Shown: in pieces, positions 21,771-34,300 of the stretch | How positions within the stretch are numbered: position 1 is the stretch's first letter | How the letters are laid out: every line of letters begins with the position of its first letter | Assembly: GCF_032854445.1 (NCBI RefSeq) | Contig: NC_088295.1 | Location: 67,613,058-67,677,057, forward strand | DNA length: 64,000 bases | DNA from: Liolophura sinensis | Taxonomy: Eukaryota; Mollusca; Polyplacophora; Chitonida; Chitonidae | Direction: 5' to 3' | Position numbers and translations under genes: made by a program | Notes under the pieces: model-generated | What the model saw: the letters and a program-made list of their open reading frames with translations, nothing else | Told to the model about the DNA's origin: nothing | The model's database searches: none

Positions 21771-21908
21771 TAACACAAGGTATCTCATATTTTTCTCTTT
21801 CCTTTAAACTTCTAGCTCCAACATATCCAAGTTTCATCAGCACATGACAAAATAAATTGACTCCATGCATGAGGAGAGGATTCTGCAAGAGATTGTGCAT
21901 GCAATTAA

Positions 21909-21970
21909 ATTTATTTATTTGATCGGGGTTTTCTGCCATACTCAAGAATACACTGCATTTTACTTGTAAC
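21909..21970 (-). mobile_element. SINE-1 tail fragment
   Basis: tttatttatttgatcggggt and ttctgccatactcaagaata match the reverse complement of the SINE-1 tail. The rest is absent. Confidence 0.7.
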
Positions 21971-23737
21971 ATGCAATTAAACCTTACAGGTGTAGAGGTA
22001 CAAGGACAGGTGCATGTGTACATATGTGTCATCTAGAGGAACACTTTAATGTGTGACTTCACCAGTTAATCTTAACTGCCTGCGATTGTTAGGGTATTGA
22101 TAGGGATCCAATGATGTTGGGATAATCTGGTCATACCTGTACCTGTCCAAAGCTTATTGCATCGCAAACTAGCTGGCAAACCCTAGGTGCTTTACATGTG
22201 TAGTCTGACAGTGTGGTCAGCAGAGTCTGTGAGGTGTGAATGGCTTGTATTCAATACATGTTCAGTCATTTGAGAAGATCGACAGTTTAGTGTACATGTA
22301 CATTAATGTTTACCTGGCCCTTACCTGTGAAGTCGTTTGTAAGCAGGACTGCACATGCACATGCTATACACTATTAATGATGAGATAGCAGCTTTGTTTG
22401 TACCTGCATGCTATATGATATACATGTACCTTTCTGCATGCTTATCAGATTGATGTGGATTTGAGGAGTTCTGACAACCAGCTACATTTGAACATTTTCT
22501 GCGTAAAAGGTGTTATACATTTTGGAGTTGCCGTCTTTAAATTATATGTTGATAATATATCCCTTGTTAGAATGATGGCCACATGTCCAATGTACATTTG
22601 GTGTTATGGGATATACTGTGAAATTGTTTTCGCTGATACATGTACATGTATATAAGTACATTTAAAGGACTGATCTTCCTTAAACTCCAATTAATGGCCA
22701 AGCAATCAAGATTTCATTGTTTTGTGATGCTGGAATTGTTGTCCTTCCAAAGAACCTATTTAAATTTACACTTTTCCTGTCTGAAATCATGGTAGTCCTG
22801 TTAATGGAACATACATGTATATGTACCGTTTACTATGAACCTTTGATTATTATACCAGTTGAGGCGGGAAAACGGGAGAGGTATAAAGGTGATAAAAGTT
22901 TGTGTGCATTTTCATATCATATCAGATCGAGTAACAAAACCAGCTGGACCTGTGCATAATGTTTGCATATTTATGGATGCCTTTTGTTCTGACTAATCTG
23001 TGTTTACGTTCAGTAACTGGTTAATAATTTTGTCCAAACTCGATAAAATTTGTGTGCAGGCTCAATTTGTAAGGCTGTCAGGTGAACCCATCATCCCTAC
23101 ATATGTTTTGTGCATGTGTAGCATGGAATAGAGCATCTTAGAAAATAGCTTGGTGCTTTAATTCCCCTCATGTTGAAAAGAGGAAGAGTGAACTGTGTAT
23201 ACATGTGTGCATGTTGCCTCTCCTGTTTTACTGTGCTATAATCACATCTGGAAATCTGATCAGAGATAATGAAAGTGACAGCTTAATACACATGTACATT
23301 GAGTATGTGAGGTTCTTGTGGTTGCTACATATATATTTTATGCAAACATGTCAAATGATAGAACATGAGTGTGAAGGATCATGCAAAGGCACGAACACAG
23401 GAGACTGCTGTCTGCCTGTGTTGAGGTGATGCGTGTGCTTTATTCACAAGAAAGTTGTGTTGGTTGATAAAGTTTATACAAAGATTTGTCGAATTTGCTA
23501 TAAAATATCTGCTGTAAAGTTTTGTATGGCATGTATATCAAAATTAATACGCTGGCTGTCGATACCAGTCGATGACTTCGATCACATTTTTACTCCCTTA
23601 AGTATATGACTTAATCAAGTTCAGCTGATTTTGTTTTCCTGAGGTAGGTTACATATTGCAAGACAAACTTTCTGCTTTTCATGGTTAGAATATGTTCACA
23701 TAGCTGAATACACGGGAAGTGCACCTTGGCTTGCAAA
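21971..23737. other. non-coding, nothing recognised
   Basis: Many acatgtaca words and low CpG. No supported exon or RNA. Confidence 0.4.
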
Positions 23738-23990
23738 CTAGTTAGGATAGTCAGTAGACGGAACTATATTCACACCTTCGATGATAATCCTACAGGCCTC
23801 ACCAGTTCTCTGACACAGCTCAGTAGAGGGTTTGTCTTGCGTCGATAGTGCGTTATTCAGTATCTCGAAGTGCGATACGAGCGGTAAACAATTGTCTTTT
23901 AGTCTGAGCTCTACTGTATGTGTGTGCATGCAGTACGTGCCATGTACACCTCGTGAAATCATGACCCCGGTTATTGTGTGTTTTCAGATT
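23738..23990 (-). other. CpG-retaining island with exon-like minus-strand frame
   Basis: About 13 CpG in 250 bp, against near zero in the flanks. On the minus strand an acceptor-like cacacacatacag is followed by roughly 107 nt that stay open to a donor-like actg|gtgagg. The frame includes LKDNCLPLVSHFEILNNAL and TQDKPSTELCQRT, with CpG-containing codons. I recognise no domain. It could be a small exon of an opposite-strand gene or a conserved unmethylated regulatory element. Confidence 0.25.
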
Positions 23991-24796
23991 CTCTGAGCGC
24001 CAGCTATCTTGCTATTTTATGATTGCATACAGATGTACAAGTACATAGAAATCAATTTGTCAAATTCCAAGTACTGGTGTCATCATCAGCTATCTAACTT
24101 TCCTCTTCATGGATGTACATAGCTTTTATGTTTATTGAATTTACTAATATTGCTCCTGTCCACAGGGCAAATATGGAAAACTTGAGATAGGATATTACAT
24201 AAAATTGATATTTGGTTTACGACTTGGTACTATATTCATCATACATGTATATCTGTACATGTATTGTCTGTTACAAGCCACTGAGGGTTGGAGATGCATG
24301 CTTGTGCATAAGCCCAATAGACATGATCTGGAAAGACAGTGTGTAAACATTTCTTTGTACATTGATGTAAAATATGCATATGTGAAACAAGAATGAAAAA
24401 GGCTACTATGTGACATCATATTATTGCGGTATATTTGTTTGGAATTACTTTTGCATGTTGTATGGTTGCCAGAAAGAAATGTATCAGTAACAATCTTGAA
24501 TAAATAAAGATGTCATTAGCAAAATGTCTCTGTGATGGAGGTACAGGTTGTTAATGTTTTCTGTTGTCATATAATCAGGATTGGCCATGTACATGTGTAT
24601 TTACAGTACCCAAATGTACATACAAGATTAATGAGTTCAGAGTATGCAGTACCACTGGACTTAATAATGATTTATTCTATAATTGCATGGTGGAAAGAGG
24701 AAATCTTACTGGTATAAAAGGTTAGACGTGATGGTCAGTATATCTGTATGCTTCTACATGCTCATGTACTGGGCTGGCTTGCATATAACTGAGACT
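23991..24796. other. non-coding, nothing recognised
   Basis: CpG-poor. Overlapping open frames on both strands around 24195-24419 follow from acatgtata-rich sequence. Confidence 0.4.
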
Positions 24797-25147
24797 GCTT
24801 TAGTGGCCTAATGGATAGAGCGCCCGCCTCAAAGTTTGCAGAGACCTAGGATCACACCAGGATGGACGTCATACCAAAGACTCTAAAAGTGGTACTTGCT
24901 GCCACTTTTATGCACTCAGCACTGAGAGGCTATCTAAAGCAAAGATGAATGTTTGACCCAGAGTGCCAGTATAATGTGACTTGGTGGGGTGTCATATCTC
25001 ATATGTGCGGTATGATGCTTCAGTGATGACAGCACTTTGGTGGCATGGACAAGAAGAAGACACAATATAGGTACACAAACCGAATGAGTCATTGACTCAT
25101 GACTGAAAAATTATTATGTGCAGGGTAAAACCCCAATCATTCATACA
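24797..25147 (+). mobile_element. SINE-2, near full length
   Basis: The tRNA-like head (tagtggcctaatggatagag, cgcccgcctc) is followed by a B-box-like ggatcacacc. The body shares gtacttgctgccactttta and actcagcactgag with the copy at 56323-56605. The tail (actgaaaaattattatgtgc, aaaaccccaatcattcat) matches the minus-strand SINE-2 at 6764-7127. Confidence 0.8.
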
Positions 25148-26481
25148 TTTACATGCAAATAACTGTTCATGATCAGTTTATTCCTCAAGGTATATTTGCT
25201 GCGTTTGCATATATAGATTATCCCTGTGTGTCATTGACAGTTATATTGCACATACATGTATGTGTTGTAGAAAGGTGAGACAGGTGTCGCACTAAGTAAT
25301 TAAGCGAGAGGTCAGTGTGCTTTTATGGAGTAAACTGAAAGCACTCTCCATGCCAACCTTATTCGCAGTAACATGGAGGAGCTGAAAGTTCTGTTTTAGT
25401 TTTGACCACTTCGATTTCTGGTCCTAATTGCATTTAGCTACCAATTAGTTGCTCTCTACATGGGCAGAAAGTAATGAGTTCTCTCCAGCTGGTTGGGAAA
25501 TTGCTTTGGCTGTAATGGTCCCAGCGAGAGGTGGTTTGTTGTGCATGTACAGTATGATACTGTACTGTCAGGTTGTGCAATTGGCTGGCAGTTATGGGAG
25601 GGCCCCCTGTTGAACTTGTTGAAGAATAACAGTTTAGGTAAAGCACATGGTGTTAATCCCTAAATCCAAATGCAAATCTCTTGACAGTTTAGTGTAGTGT
25701 GGGATTAAGAGAGCTTTTCATGACTCACTTTGTCGATATCTGGCAGAATAATAATGGACTGAAACAAGTACAACATTGAATCAGGTCATTTTTCTCTCAA
25801 TGATAACTCATTTAATGCCAAACACTTTGAAAAATTTGTAGTGCAGTACCCACAAACGAAGAGAATTTTGATGCCTTGTATGGATAAACTTTGAAACTTT
25901 ATGAGCAGTCAAGCAGACTAATTTTCTAACAATTAAAGCTTTGTCTCAGTGCCTGGGGGGTGTCATTTATTCAATCAGCTTATATTCATATCACATGTTC
26001 TTGAAGATATACCGTATTAATTGTCACAGAAATCTGTTCTTGAAGTCTTTTTTGACATTTGTGTTGGTATATCTAAGTTAATAATGAATTCTCTAATTGT
26101 TGGCTCAATTAGTTGTACATGTATGTGGAACCTTTTTTTTTGTTTTTGTGGATTACAGCGTTTTCAGTTGATGAATTTCATGAAATTTTATGTACTTTAT
26201 TAACACAGAGAAAAAAACCCTCAGGAGTACTGATTTCTGACATGTTTTTAGGTTTTCAGAGAATTTAAAACAGAATAACGACTAACCCTGAAGAAGCTGT
26301 GCATTCAAGTTGTTTTTTTTTGCCCTCCCAGAGAGGGCTGCCAGTGATTTGACTTTATATACTGACTGGTATATTTATGGCTGGTACATGTAATTGCATG
26401 TACATACTTGTATGCTTGGAGAAATTGATCTTTACAGTAAGTGGCAAATGAGTTCCAGAGAATCTTGTGGCTAAAATCATA
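25148..26481. other. non-coding, contains family D fragment
   Basis: 25840-25930 matches 30395-30502 in order: gagaa(t)tttgat, ggataaac, tgaaacttta(t/c)gag, tcaagca, gattttctaac. This is dispersed family D, class unknown. The rest is unrecognised and CpG-poor. Confidence 0.5.
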
Positions 26482-26640
26482 TACCCTAATTCCTCAACCT
26501 TTTTTTCACTTTTGGTGTAATTTTGGTATGTCTTTTGGAGTAAGTACATTGGTTGGGTTGGCCAATTTCATTGCTTCACAGAAAGTATAATTTTATCAGT
26601 CTACACAGAATAATGTTTCGTTTTCAGTGTTGTTCCATAC
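26482..26640 (-). mobile_element. MITE-like family, copy 2
   Basis: Begins taccctaattcctcaacctt, the terminal repeat of the family. Later gggttggccaatttcattgc and aattttatcagt ... acacagaataatg align with the reverse complement of 62871-63103. The distal terminal repeat is not clear. Confidence 0.75.
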
Positions 26641-27037
26641 GTACATGTATCTTTTTGCATACATATTGTGGAAGCCTTGCCTAAGTTTACTTTTTTAAAT
26701 CACGTTGCACATCTTTCTGTTCTCCCAAGAGAGGTTCGGGCTGTACATTGTCGTCTTTCTGCCATTGACATCTGCAGTGCATTATGTACATAATACAGCA
26801 ATTGTCTGTATCTGCTTGGCCAAAATTTCCATATGTTCAGTGGAAGTGAGATGGGCCTTCTTCCTTGGGGATTTAACTGAAGCGTGGCCCAACTAAATTA
26901 CACCACTCTGTGTTCAACATGTCTACCAGTGTTAAAGGCCATTCACCAGACGAGACTCTGGGTAATTGTCAGTCTATTAACTTAACAGAATATATATTTA
27001 CGCCTTTAACAAATGCCAAGAACTTACAGTATATAAC
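26641..27037. other. non-coding, nothing recognised
   Basis: No support for either short open frame at 26705-26896 or 26910-27095. Confidence 0.4.
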
Positions 27038-27146
27038 ACCTGCAGATGGTCAAGGGGTTCCCCTGGACTTAGTGTCCGGTTTCCTTCCACCCTAATTCTG
27101 AAATATTCTTGAGTATGGCGTAAAACAGCAATCAAATAAATATTTA
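27038..27146 (+). mobile_element. SINE-1 3' half, shortened
   Basis: cctgcagatggtcaaggggt, ggtttccttccaccctaatt and attcttgagtatggcgtaaa followed by a short AAAT tail. The gctggccgccgtcgtataag segment is deleted. Confidence 0.8.
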
Positions 27147-27479
27147 CACTAGATGACTGATGCGTTCTTCTTGACCATGTCATCATTTTTGATGAATTTT
27201 AACCTTAATTATGTCCCAAGCTGTTCCACAGGTCAGGTGGATGAAGTGCAATGAAGCAGTCCAGTGTTAGTGCATGATTATATACATTCTACACCTACAG
27301 TACATGAAGGTTTTATTTCTGTGTTATCATATCAGATTTAAAATCCCCCAGAAGGAGTGTGTTTCAAGTACACAATATGCAAGAAAATAAACAAAAAAAA
27401 AAAAAAAACAAAACAAAAGAAAAAACATCAGAACTTAAAATCCTGATGAATACGTTGGAGTAAGTCCATTTCTTGGAGA

Positions 27480-27616
27480 GTTGTCTGCCAGCACCTGAGG
27501 ATGGTCGTGGGTTTCCCCCTGGCTCTGCCACCATAATCCATAATTCTGGCTGCTGTCCTATAAGTGAAATATTCTTGAGTACGGCGTAAAACACCAATCA
27601 AATAAATAAATAAATT
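27480..27616 (+). mobile_element. SINE-1 3' half
   Basis: tgtctgccagcacctgagga, ctggctctgccaccataatc and gagtacggcgtaaaacacca with an (AAAT)n end. 5'-truncated at the same zone as several other copies. Only 330 bp separate it from the copy ending at 27146; the gap includes an A-rich tract (about 27391-27427). Confidence 0.85.
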
Positions 27617-28870
27617 ATTTCTTGGAGGGTCAATCGAAAAAAACCCAACCATCATATTTTTAATGATGGCCTGAGTGTACATATACTGTGTATACAAAAG
27701 TTGGCATCATGAAATATTCTGAGTCTTTGAATTAATTATTGTCATTTGGTTTTTTTTTTAAGTATTTCGTTAATTATTATTCTAGCCTGATTGTGAAAAA
27801 TTCCTAGCTCTAAATTAATGTTAGATTTAATGATGAAATGGGATGAATTTTTATTGTGAAAAATCTGGCAAACCTTGTCAATCAGATTGGCAATTCAAGC
27901 TGTGTACAATGTTTTTTTTTTCTTTAATTAAATTTATTTGAATAATGAAACTTGGAATTCTGATTATGATATATGTATGCTTACAATGTGTCAGTTAGGT
28001 ACATGCAGTTACACAAAATTTTTGTGAAGAATTGAAGAAATCCTTCATAGCTTGATATTGTAATCACAGTTTATTAGTGCATGCACAAATCCCTATTTAT
28101 TGACTGTATAGGATATATATAAAAGTTTAATGCATAGCTGTCATTGTCATTAGTAATATGAAAACCTGGAGTGTGCAACGAGTGGCATGTGGTGATCGTG
28201 TGATGTAGGAATTATATTAACTCCATACCACATCAGTCCTGTGCATATAAATAAAATGTATTCTGATCCCACTTACCCACGCATACTAATATCTTGAGCC
28301 AGGGTTGAATAGAATATTGGAAAGTTGCCTTATTAACATGAACCAAGTTAAATCTGTTTGATGGGGTTAAAGCATGACAGTTATACATGGAAATGTCAAG
28401 TCCTCATCTTGGTGGAGAGGAATAGGAAGGTCATATTAGTTATCACCATGCATTCAGAGTGAAAACCAAACATGGTCAGAGTCCCAGCATCATATAGCCT
28501 ACGTGCACAGAATGATGACAATAACAAGCCTAGAGTTTTAGCAAATATTGGTAGTTTGCTCAGTATTGACTTCCTTAAGTGGGTATTTGTGTGTATTTTT
28601 CTCAATTTTGTTTTATTTGCCATACATTATACATGTACATGTACATTTAGAAGATCTAGAAGTACATGTACAGTATACACTTAAGTACTGCTGTAACAGT
28701 TTTTGGTTTGGGTTGCGTTAGTATTTAATATGGTTATTAAGCAATCATTTGAGCCACAAGGGCTTTTGGGTTTCTTCAATTCCAGTGTCAGGCATGGAAT
28801 TTTCATAATTATCCTGCCTCCAATTGTTGAGAACGTGTACCATGACAATAAGGTTTAATATGGCATTTCA
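27617..28870. other. non-coding, nothing recognised
   Basis: CpG-poor AT-rich DNA, with T-runs near 27750 and 27912. Confidence 0.4.
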
Positions 28871-29120
28871 GGGTCGAGGTGGTTAGTATGCCAGTGTGGT
28901 GCAATGACCCATGAGCCTGTCACCAATGTGGTGAGTTCAAGTCCAGCTCATGCTGGCTGCCTCTCTGGTCCTACATGGAAAGATCTGCCAGTGTGCAGTT
29001 TGTTGTAGGTTTCCCACGGGATCAACCCGGTTTCCTCCCACCGTACAATGCTAGTCGTCGTCACATAAGTGAAATATTCTTGAGTACGGCGTAAAACGTC
29101 AATCAAATAATATAAATATT
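28871..29120 (+). mobile_element. SINE-1, cluster member 1 of 3
   Basis: gagttcaagtccagctcatg (B box), gatctgccagtgtgcagttt and gtgaaatattcttgagtacg identify it. It carries the subfamily marker caatgtgcagtttgt-like text in place of agcaacctgcgga, shared with the next two copies. Confidence 0.85.
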
Positions 29121-29146
29121 ATAAAAATTAGTAAATAAACCTGCAT

Positions 29147-29402
29147 GTGGGGCCTCCGTGGCTCATTTGGTTAGTGAGCTAACGTAGTGTAATTGCCCAG
29201 GAACCTCTCCCCAATGTGGTTGCCGTGAGATAAAGTCCAGCTAATGCTGGCTGCCTTTCCGGTCGTACATGGGAAGGTCTGCCAATGTGCAGTTTGTCAT
29301 AGGTTTCCCCCCAGTTTCCTCCCATCGTACAATGCTGGCTGTCGTCACATAAGTGAAACATCCTTGAGCACCGCGTAAAACATCAATCAAATAAAATAAA
29401 TA
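29147..29402 (+). mobile_element. SINE-1, cluster member 2 of 3
   Basis: tggggcctccgtggctcatt (A-box region), gataaagtccagc in place of the B box, ctgccaatgtgcagtttgtc, and the tail gcgtaaaacatcaatcaaat. Same subfamily as its neighbours. Confidence 0.9.
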
Positions 29403-29461
29403 TTACAAAAATTAAAAAATTTATTTGTATCTTTAAAGATACAAGCATCATAAAACTGCAT
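29403..29461 (+). repeat. AT-rich linker, second instance, with palindrome
   Basis: Holds ttgtatctttaaagatacaa (29425-29444), a perfect 20-bp palindrome that differs from 14306-14325 at one complementary base pair, followed by agcatcataaaactgcatgt. Confidence 0.8.
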
Positions 29462-29693
29462 GTGGCTCAGTGGCTCAGTTGGTTAGCGAGCTAGCACAGT
29501 GTAATAACCCAGGAGCCTCTCATCAATGTGGTCGCTGTGAGTTCAAGTCCAACTCATGCTGGCTGCCTTTCCGGTCATACATGGGAAGGTTAGCCAATGT
29601 GCAGTTTGTCGTAGGTTTCCCACGGGCTCTGCCCGGTTTCCTTCCACTGTTCAATGCTGGCCGTCATCACATAAAACACCAATCAGATAAATA
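29462..29693 (+). mobile_element. SINE-1, cluster member 3 of 3
   Basis: gtggctcagttggttagcga gives a canonical A box and gagttcaagtccaactcatg a canonical B box. The tail lacks the gtgaaatattcttgagtacg block: it jumps from cgtcatcacat to aaaacaccaatcagataaat. Confidence 0.9.
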
Positions 29694-31284
29694 CATCCAA
29701 GGGCAGTTTACAGTTGGTCCCTCATGAAATTTGTTTGAGATCACTATAAATACTTTCAGCCAATACTGTATAGTTATGGTTTAAAAGTCTGTGCAATAAT
29801 GCATAAGGGAAGGCTGGTGGTTTATTTTTTGATTGGCATTCTTATTTACTCCACTCATTAAGCTGCATGGTGATGACCATGATTGTATGAGTGAAATGTG
29901 GCATTCAGTATTAATCATAAATGACTGAAATCAAATCACTCTGATTCAACTCTCCAAAACCTTGCAAATTAGTTTGACCTTGTGACTCCCACCAAGTGGG
30001 GTTGTTTTCCTTTAAAACATATGCCACATATACCCCTTCCCAGCTCCCCCTCCCCCATTTTCACAAATTTGGAGTGTTTAATCTGTTTTCAATGTTTACT
30101 GCATTGCAGGAGCTAATTGCTAGGATTTTTTTTTTTACAGTTTAAGGCTTTTATTTACCATTTGGGATCTATTCATGTGATGGAGAGCTTTATTTGCAGC
30201 TACGGGCAAGAACATGTGGGAAAACAAGCTCTTTGGGAAAATTTCATGCTCTATTTTCTGACAACTTAAAGCTTTCACATTGAGGAGGCAAGGATTTGTG
30301 GTTACTGTATGATCAAGTGCTGTTACAACTGGAAAAATACAATATTCGAAAATTTGTCATAAATAAACAAGTCATATGAAAGTGCAGTGCTGTTCACTTT
30401 TAAAGTTTCAAACTGTAGCATTTTACAGGTGGAGAAATTTGATCCCTCATACGGATAAACAGTGAAACTTTACGAGACGTCAAGCATATTGATTTTCTAA
30501 CTAAGCCCCTGTGCAGATCGGTACTATTATGTGGTAGTTGTGATGCGCACCAATTGCCTATACTGTGATATGTTTTGTGCCTGTACATGTACTTAATTAA
30601 GCAGCTTACAGTAGTATGAGATTTAAATCAAACACTTTTTACATTACTGAAGTTGAAGCGTGATTTAAGTGATGTTTCCTTCTGTTGTATACAGACAACA
30701 AAGCTCTAGCTGAGTGATGGTAATTGTATATTAAACTTGAAGTTTATGTTTTTAGACATACATGTGTATGTTATGAATTGTTTCCAAGCCAACGAGGCTT
30801 CTTGTTGAAACTTAATCATTGGTCACCCCAAATTACAGTTACTCTGACGAGATTTACTGTATGCCGTCAGGCATGTAATCTCACGTGGGACAAAACAAGC
30901 CTTTTACTCAAGCAGAAAATTGAAAAGTGGAAAAGTGTAACATTATGGTTGTATAGCGTGTAAGGATAACAGGTAAATTTATGGCTTGTATGATATTCAC
31001 CGCCCTGGTACAAATTGTCAATTTTCACCGGGCTATATTCAGCTGAGAGAAGAGCCAGAAAGGTTATGGGCAGTTCAGTGTTCATCAGTTAGTACAGTGA
31101 GCTTAACCGCTGAAGTTGATACATGCACGTGTTCATTGTGTATTGGATTGTGGATTGAGCTCATATCTAATACTTGGACATATTTTCCTGTTTGCCAGCT
31201 GGTAGAAATTTGACTTTGCCTACATGTGTATTACGTGTACATCATGGTACATGTAGGTAAGTAGTGCCACATCAAAGCAGGATG
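29694..31284. other. non-coding, includes second family D copy
   Basis: 30395-30502 is the second copy of family D. Around 30866-31213 frames are open on both strands without splice support. Nothing else recognised. Confidence 0.45.
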
Positions 31285-31341
31285 TATATAAATAATTAAG
31301 CCAGCTGACAACATAGATCAGACCTCGTCTGACATAGTCAG
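31285..31341 (+). promoter_or_regulatory. TATA box, initiator and splice donor in tight series
   Basis: TATATAAA at 31285-31292, TCAGACC (YYANWYY initiator) at 31318-31324 and gtcag|gtaagt at 31341/31342. This could be a minimal promoter with a 22-nt first exon. Against it, the TATA-to-Inr distance of 35 bp is a little long and CpG is low. Inference only. Confidence 0.22.
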
Positions 31342-34300
31342 GTAAGTTAATTACTGTTGCCTTGCCTTTGATATACTAGCCTGAATCTTTTATGAAGATT
31401 TTTTATGTTGATGACGTCCTGCATCTACACACTCAGGATTTTCCCCATTTTTGGATAACTTTTGCAAAAATTATTACCCGGCTTAAGGCTGTATTGGCTG
31501 TTTACATAAGAGATCTGTCGCAATGGATTCTGCTTTCTTTTTCTCTTGTTTCCTTGTTTCCATTGTCTTACAATAATGCCATACTATTCATAAAAGTCAA
31601 TGGAGTGAGGATCATATCACTGATATCATTGTTTGTATCAAAGCTTTAATTCGTCTGTATGCTACAGTATATGCTGATCTTTTTATGTCAGTTCTGTTTT
31701 GTAGTAGGTACAGCACATGTATTGTGGATAATATTAATATTTGATCATTGATCATCATCATTATAGAATTATAATCAGGCACATTTAATTTAAGCTGTGC
31801 CAGTCACCTAATGGATCTGAAAGGAAATCAACTGATTGTTTAATGGCATGTTTTATAGAACTTTAACACAAAAAGTTTCAGTGAGCAAGTGAAGATTGTT
31901 TTGTTGCCTACAAATGAAACACCAATGTGTTTGGATGTTTATGAAATATTGTCAGAAAGAAGAAATAATGTCCATGGCAATCCCCAAGGACCAGTCCCTT
32001 CTCATACAATGTAAGACATGCATTCATGAGTATGTCCTTTAGTATGTTGTTCCTTTCAAAAGAAAAGTCAACACAAGGCTGAATGTACAGTATATACATG
32101 TGTATGCACCAAGAAAGTATCCCGCATTGTCTTTGTGGTATTGCATAGCTACTTTATCGCAGTTCAAAGCAAACAAAATCACACACTCACCGAGAAATTG
32201 AATTCATCAATTTTTATCAATCATTTGTCTTGGCTCGCCAGTTTTGAGTTTATATCTACAGTCAGAGCACGCAGATGTTTCTGCTTACATGTACATTACC
32301 CAAATACTGGTTTGCCTTTTAGCAATGTGGCGGGCATGGAGTGGTTTTTGGGTGCTTTAACATGGTGCATCCCATGACTGTGTAAGAATTCCAAATTAGA
32401 ATTGATTTATTGAGTTACCAATTACAAAAAAAAAAAAAAAAATTTGTCTACAGCGATTTTTAGTTAGGTCTGACTCCACCCCTCTTTTTGAATATTAACT
32501 CCGGTTATAGTATTTGTTTTCTTTATGCCTCTGAATGATTATAGACTCTTACCCAGGATGTGGACCATGATATAGATTACATGTAATTGCATCCCATCTC
32601 TCAGTCATCGCAGTCACAAAATTGTTCAGCAGACTTTTTTCTTAAACCAGTTCTCCGAGTTATTGAATGTACCGGATTTGATCTTTTTGGAATGTGCACA
32701 TTACACATGGTATATGGTAGGCAAAAAAAAAGGAAAGTGAAAAGTTACTTTATTATGTTTACATGCACTTTCCAGAAAAAAAATGAATAGCTTGCATAAC
32801 ATTGAAGATATCTCAGGTGGCAATTTTAGTACATGTGCATGTACTGTACTTAAATGTAGCATTCTGAAAGTTGAAGTTTATGTGGGTTGTATTTTAATGT
32901 CTGTGTTTCGGAATAATTTGCTTTTGTTGACTTGGTTCATGCAATTGCTCTCAAGTAACTTGTTGTCGGGGGTCTACTTTGTGTAATTCCAAATGTAATG
33001 TGATATCCCTGGGTTAAATAGGTGTCTGGAAAAATAATGTGTTGAATGGATAGGTTTTGGCAGTAAAGTGAGTTTTATTGAGCAGTCTGGAATATTGTGT
33101 TTTTATGGCCCCATTTGACAAAACTTGCTAACCTGCTTCCATGGCCATGTGTTTTGTTTGGCTTTTCATTATGTCCTCTTGAATTGGTCTTTGTAACTAT
33201 ATTTCACAGATAAGTGTTGTTTTTTATTGATATAAAACACAAAGATGCTGAATTGTGGTGCTCATAATTGCTTTTGAATTATGTGACTGGGACTGATAAT
33301 ATGCATCTGCAAGAAGAGAGCCTCATTGAAGATTTAAAAAAGCTAGATTGTATGTAATGTTTGACTAATTTGTTAATAGTGGAGACCTTTGGTTTAATCT
33401 GCAGAGCCAGATCATGTACCGTTTGCTGTACATGAGACCATTAATTTGGCCATCTCCCTGGCCTTGCAATCAAGCATCTACATGTAAGTAAATAGGCCAT
33501 GTACTGTTTGCCATGACAGACCTGAAAATGAGGGATGGCTGAAAAATTTCAAAACCTGTTCAATAAAACAAGTGTTTGAAGATTCCTGGGGATATTTATA
33601 AATTCTAATTTTTTAGAGGCAAATAAATGTCACAAAATATTATTTTTAGTGCTGAAACTTACATAGTTTTCCAGTAGAGTCAGCGCATGTTCGAAACAAA
33701 CCTCAGAACACCTTTCTAAAATCAATACAACTCTCACAATCAGGAAAAATGGACAAGTTGGTCATGGATGAAATTTATGGTTAGGCTATTATAAAATCAG
33801 CATTGTGGTTAGCCTACTTCAAAAGATGAAGTCTTGAAAAAACTTTACATGTATTAAACAGAAAAGCAAACTTTTACATGTAAGTGGTTTTTGAAACCTT
33901 GAGGCTACTGTGATGTTTTCAGATTTATAGGCCGGCCCTACACATTTGTACCTCATTTATTATCTCTACATGTTACCAACAGGCTTAGGACAGTGGCTCG
34001 TATTGCATAAGCTCTTGGCTCGCCAGTTTTGTTTTGCATAAAGAATTGATCAGGATCAAATACAGCCTTCGGCATTTACACATTGAATGTTTTCAGCCTG
34101 AAAGTAAAGTACACATAACACAATGTGCATGCATAAGTACCAAATAAGCAGATACATGTTGAGAGAGAACTATCATCATTAGATCTGAGCAGGTAGGAGG
34201 GTATTTACATGTAAAAGCAGTCGATAAATACATGTATGTGCTCTACCTTATCTGTACATTCTTTTTATCTGGTGACCATATATCATATATTTTTTAAAAA

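Noticed and set aside
24797-24870. Possible tRNA gene (tagtggcctaatggatagagc ...)
   Set aside because: Lacks a cloverleaf with paired acceptor stem and is followed by SINE-2 body and tail. It is a SINE head.
29462-29540. Possible tRNA gene from canonical A and B boxes
   Set aside because: Boxes belong to the SINE-1 promoter; no acceptor or anticodon stems form, and the SINE tail follows.
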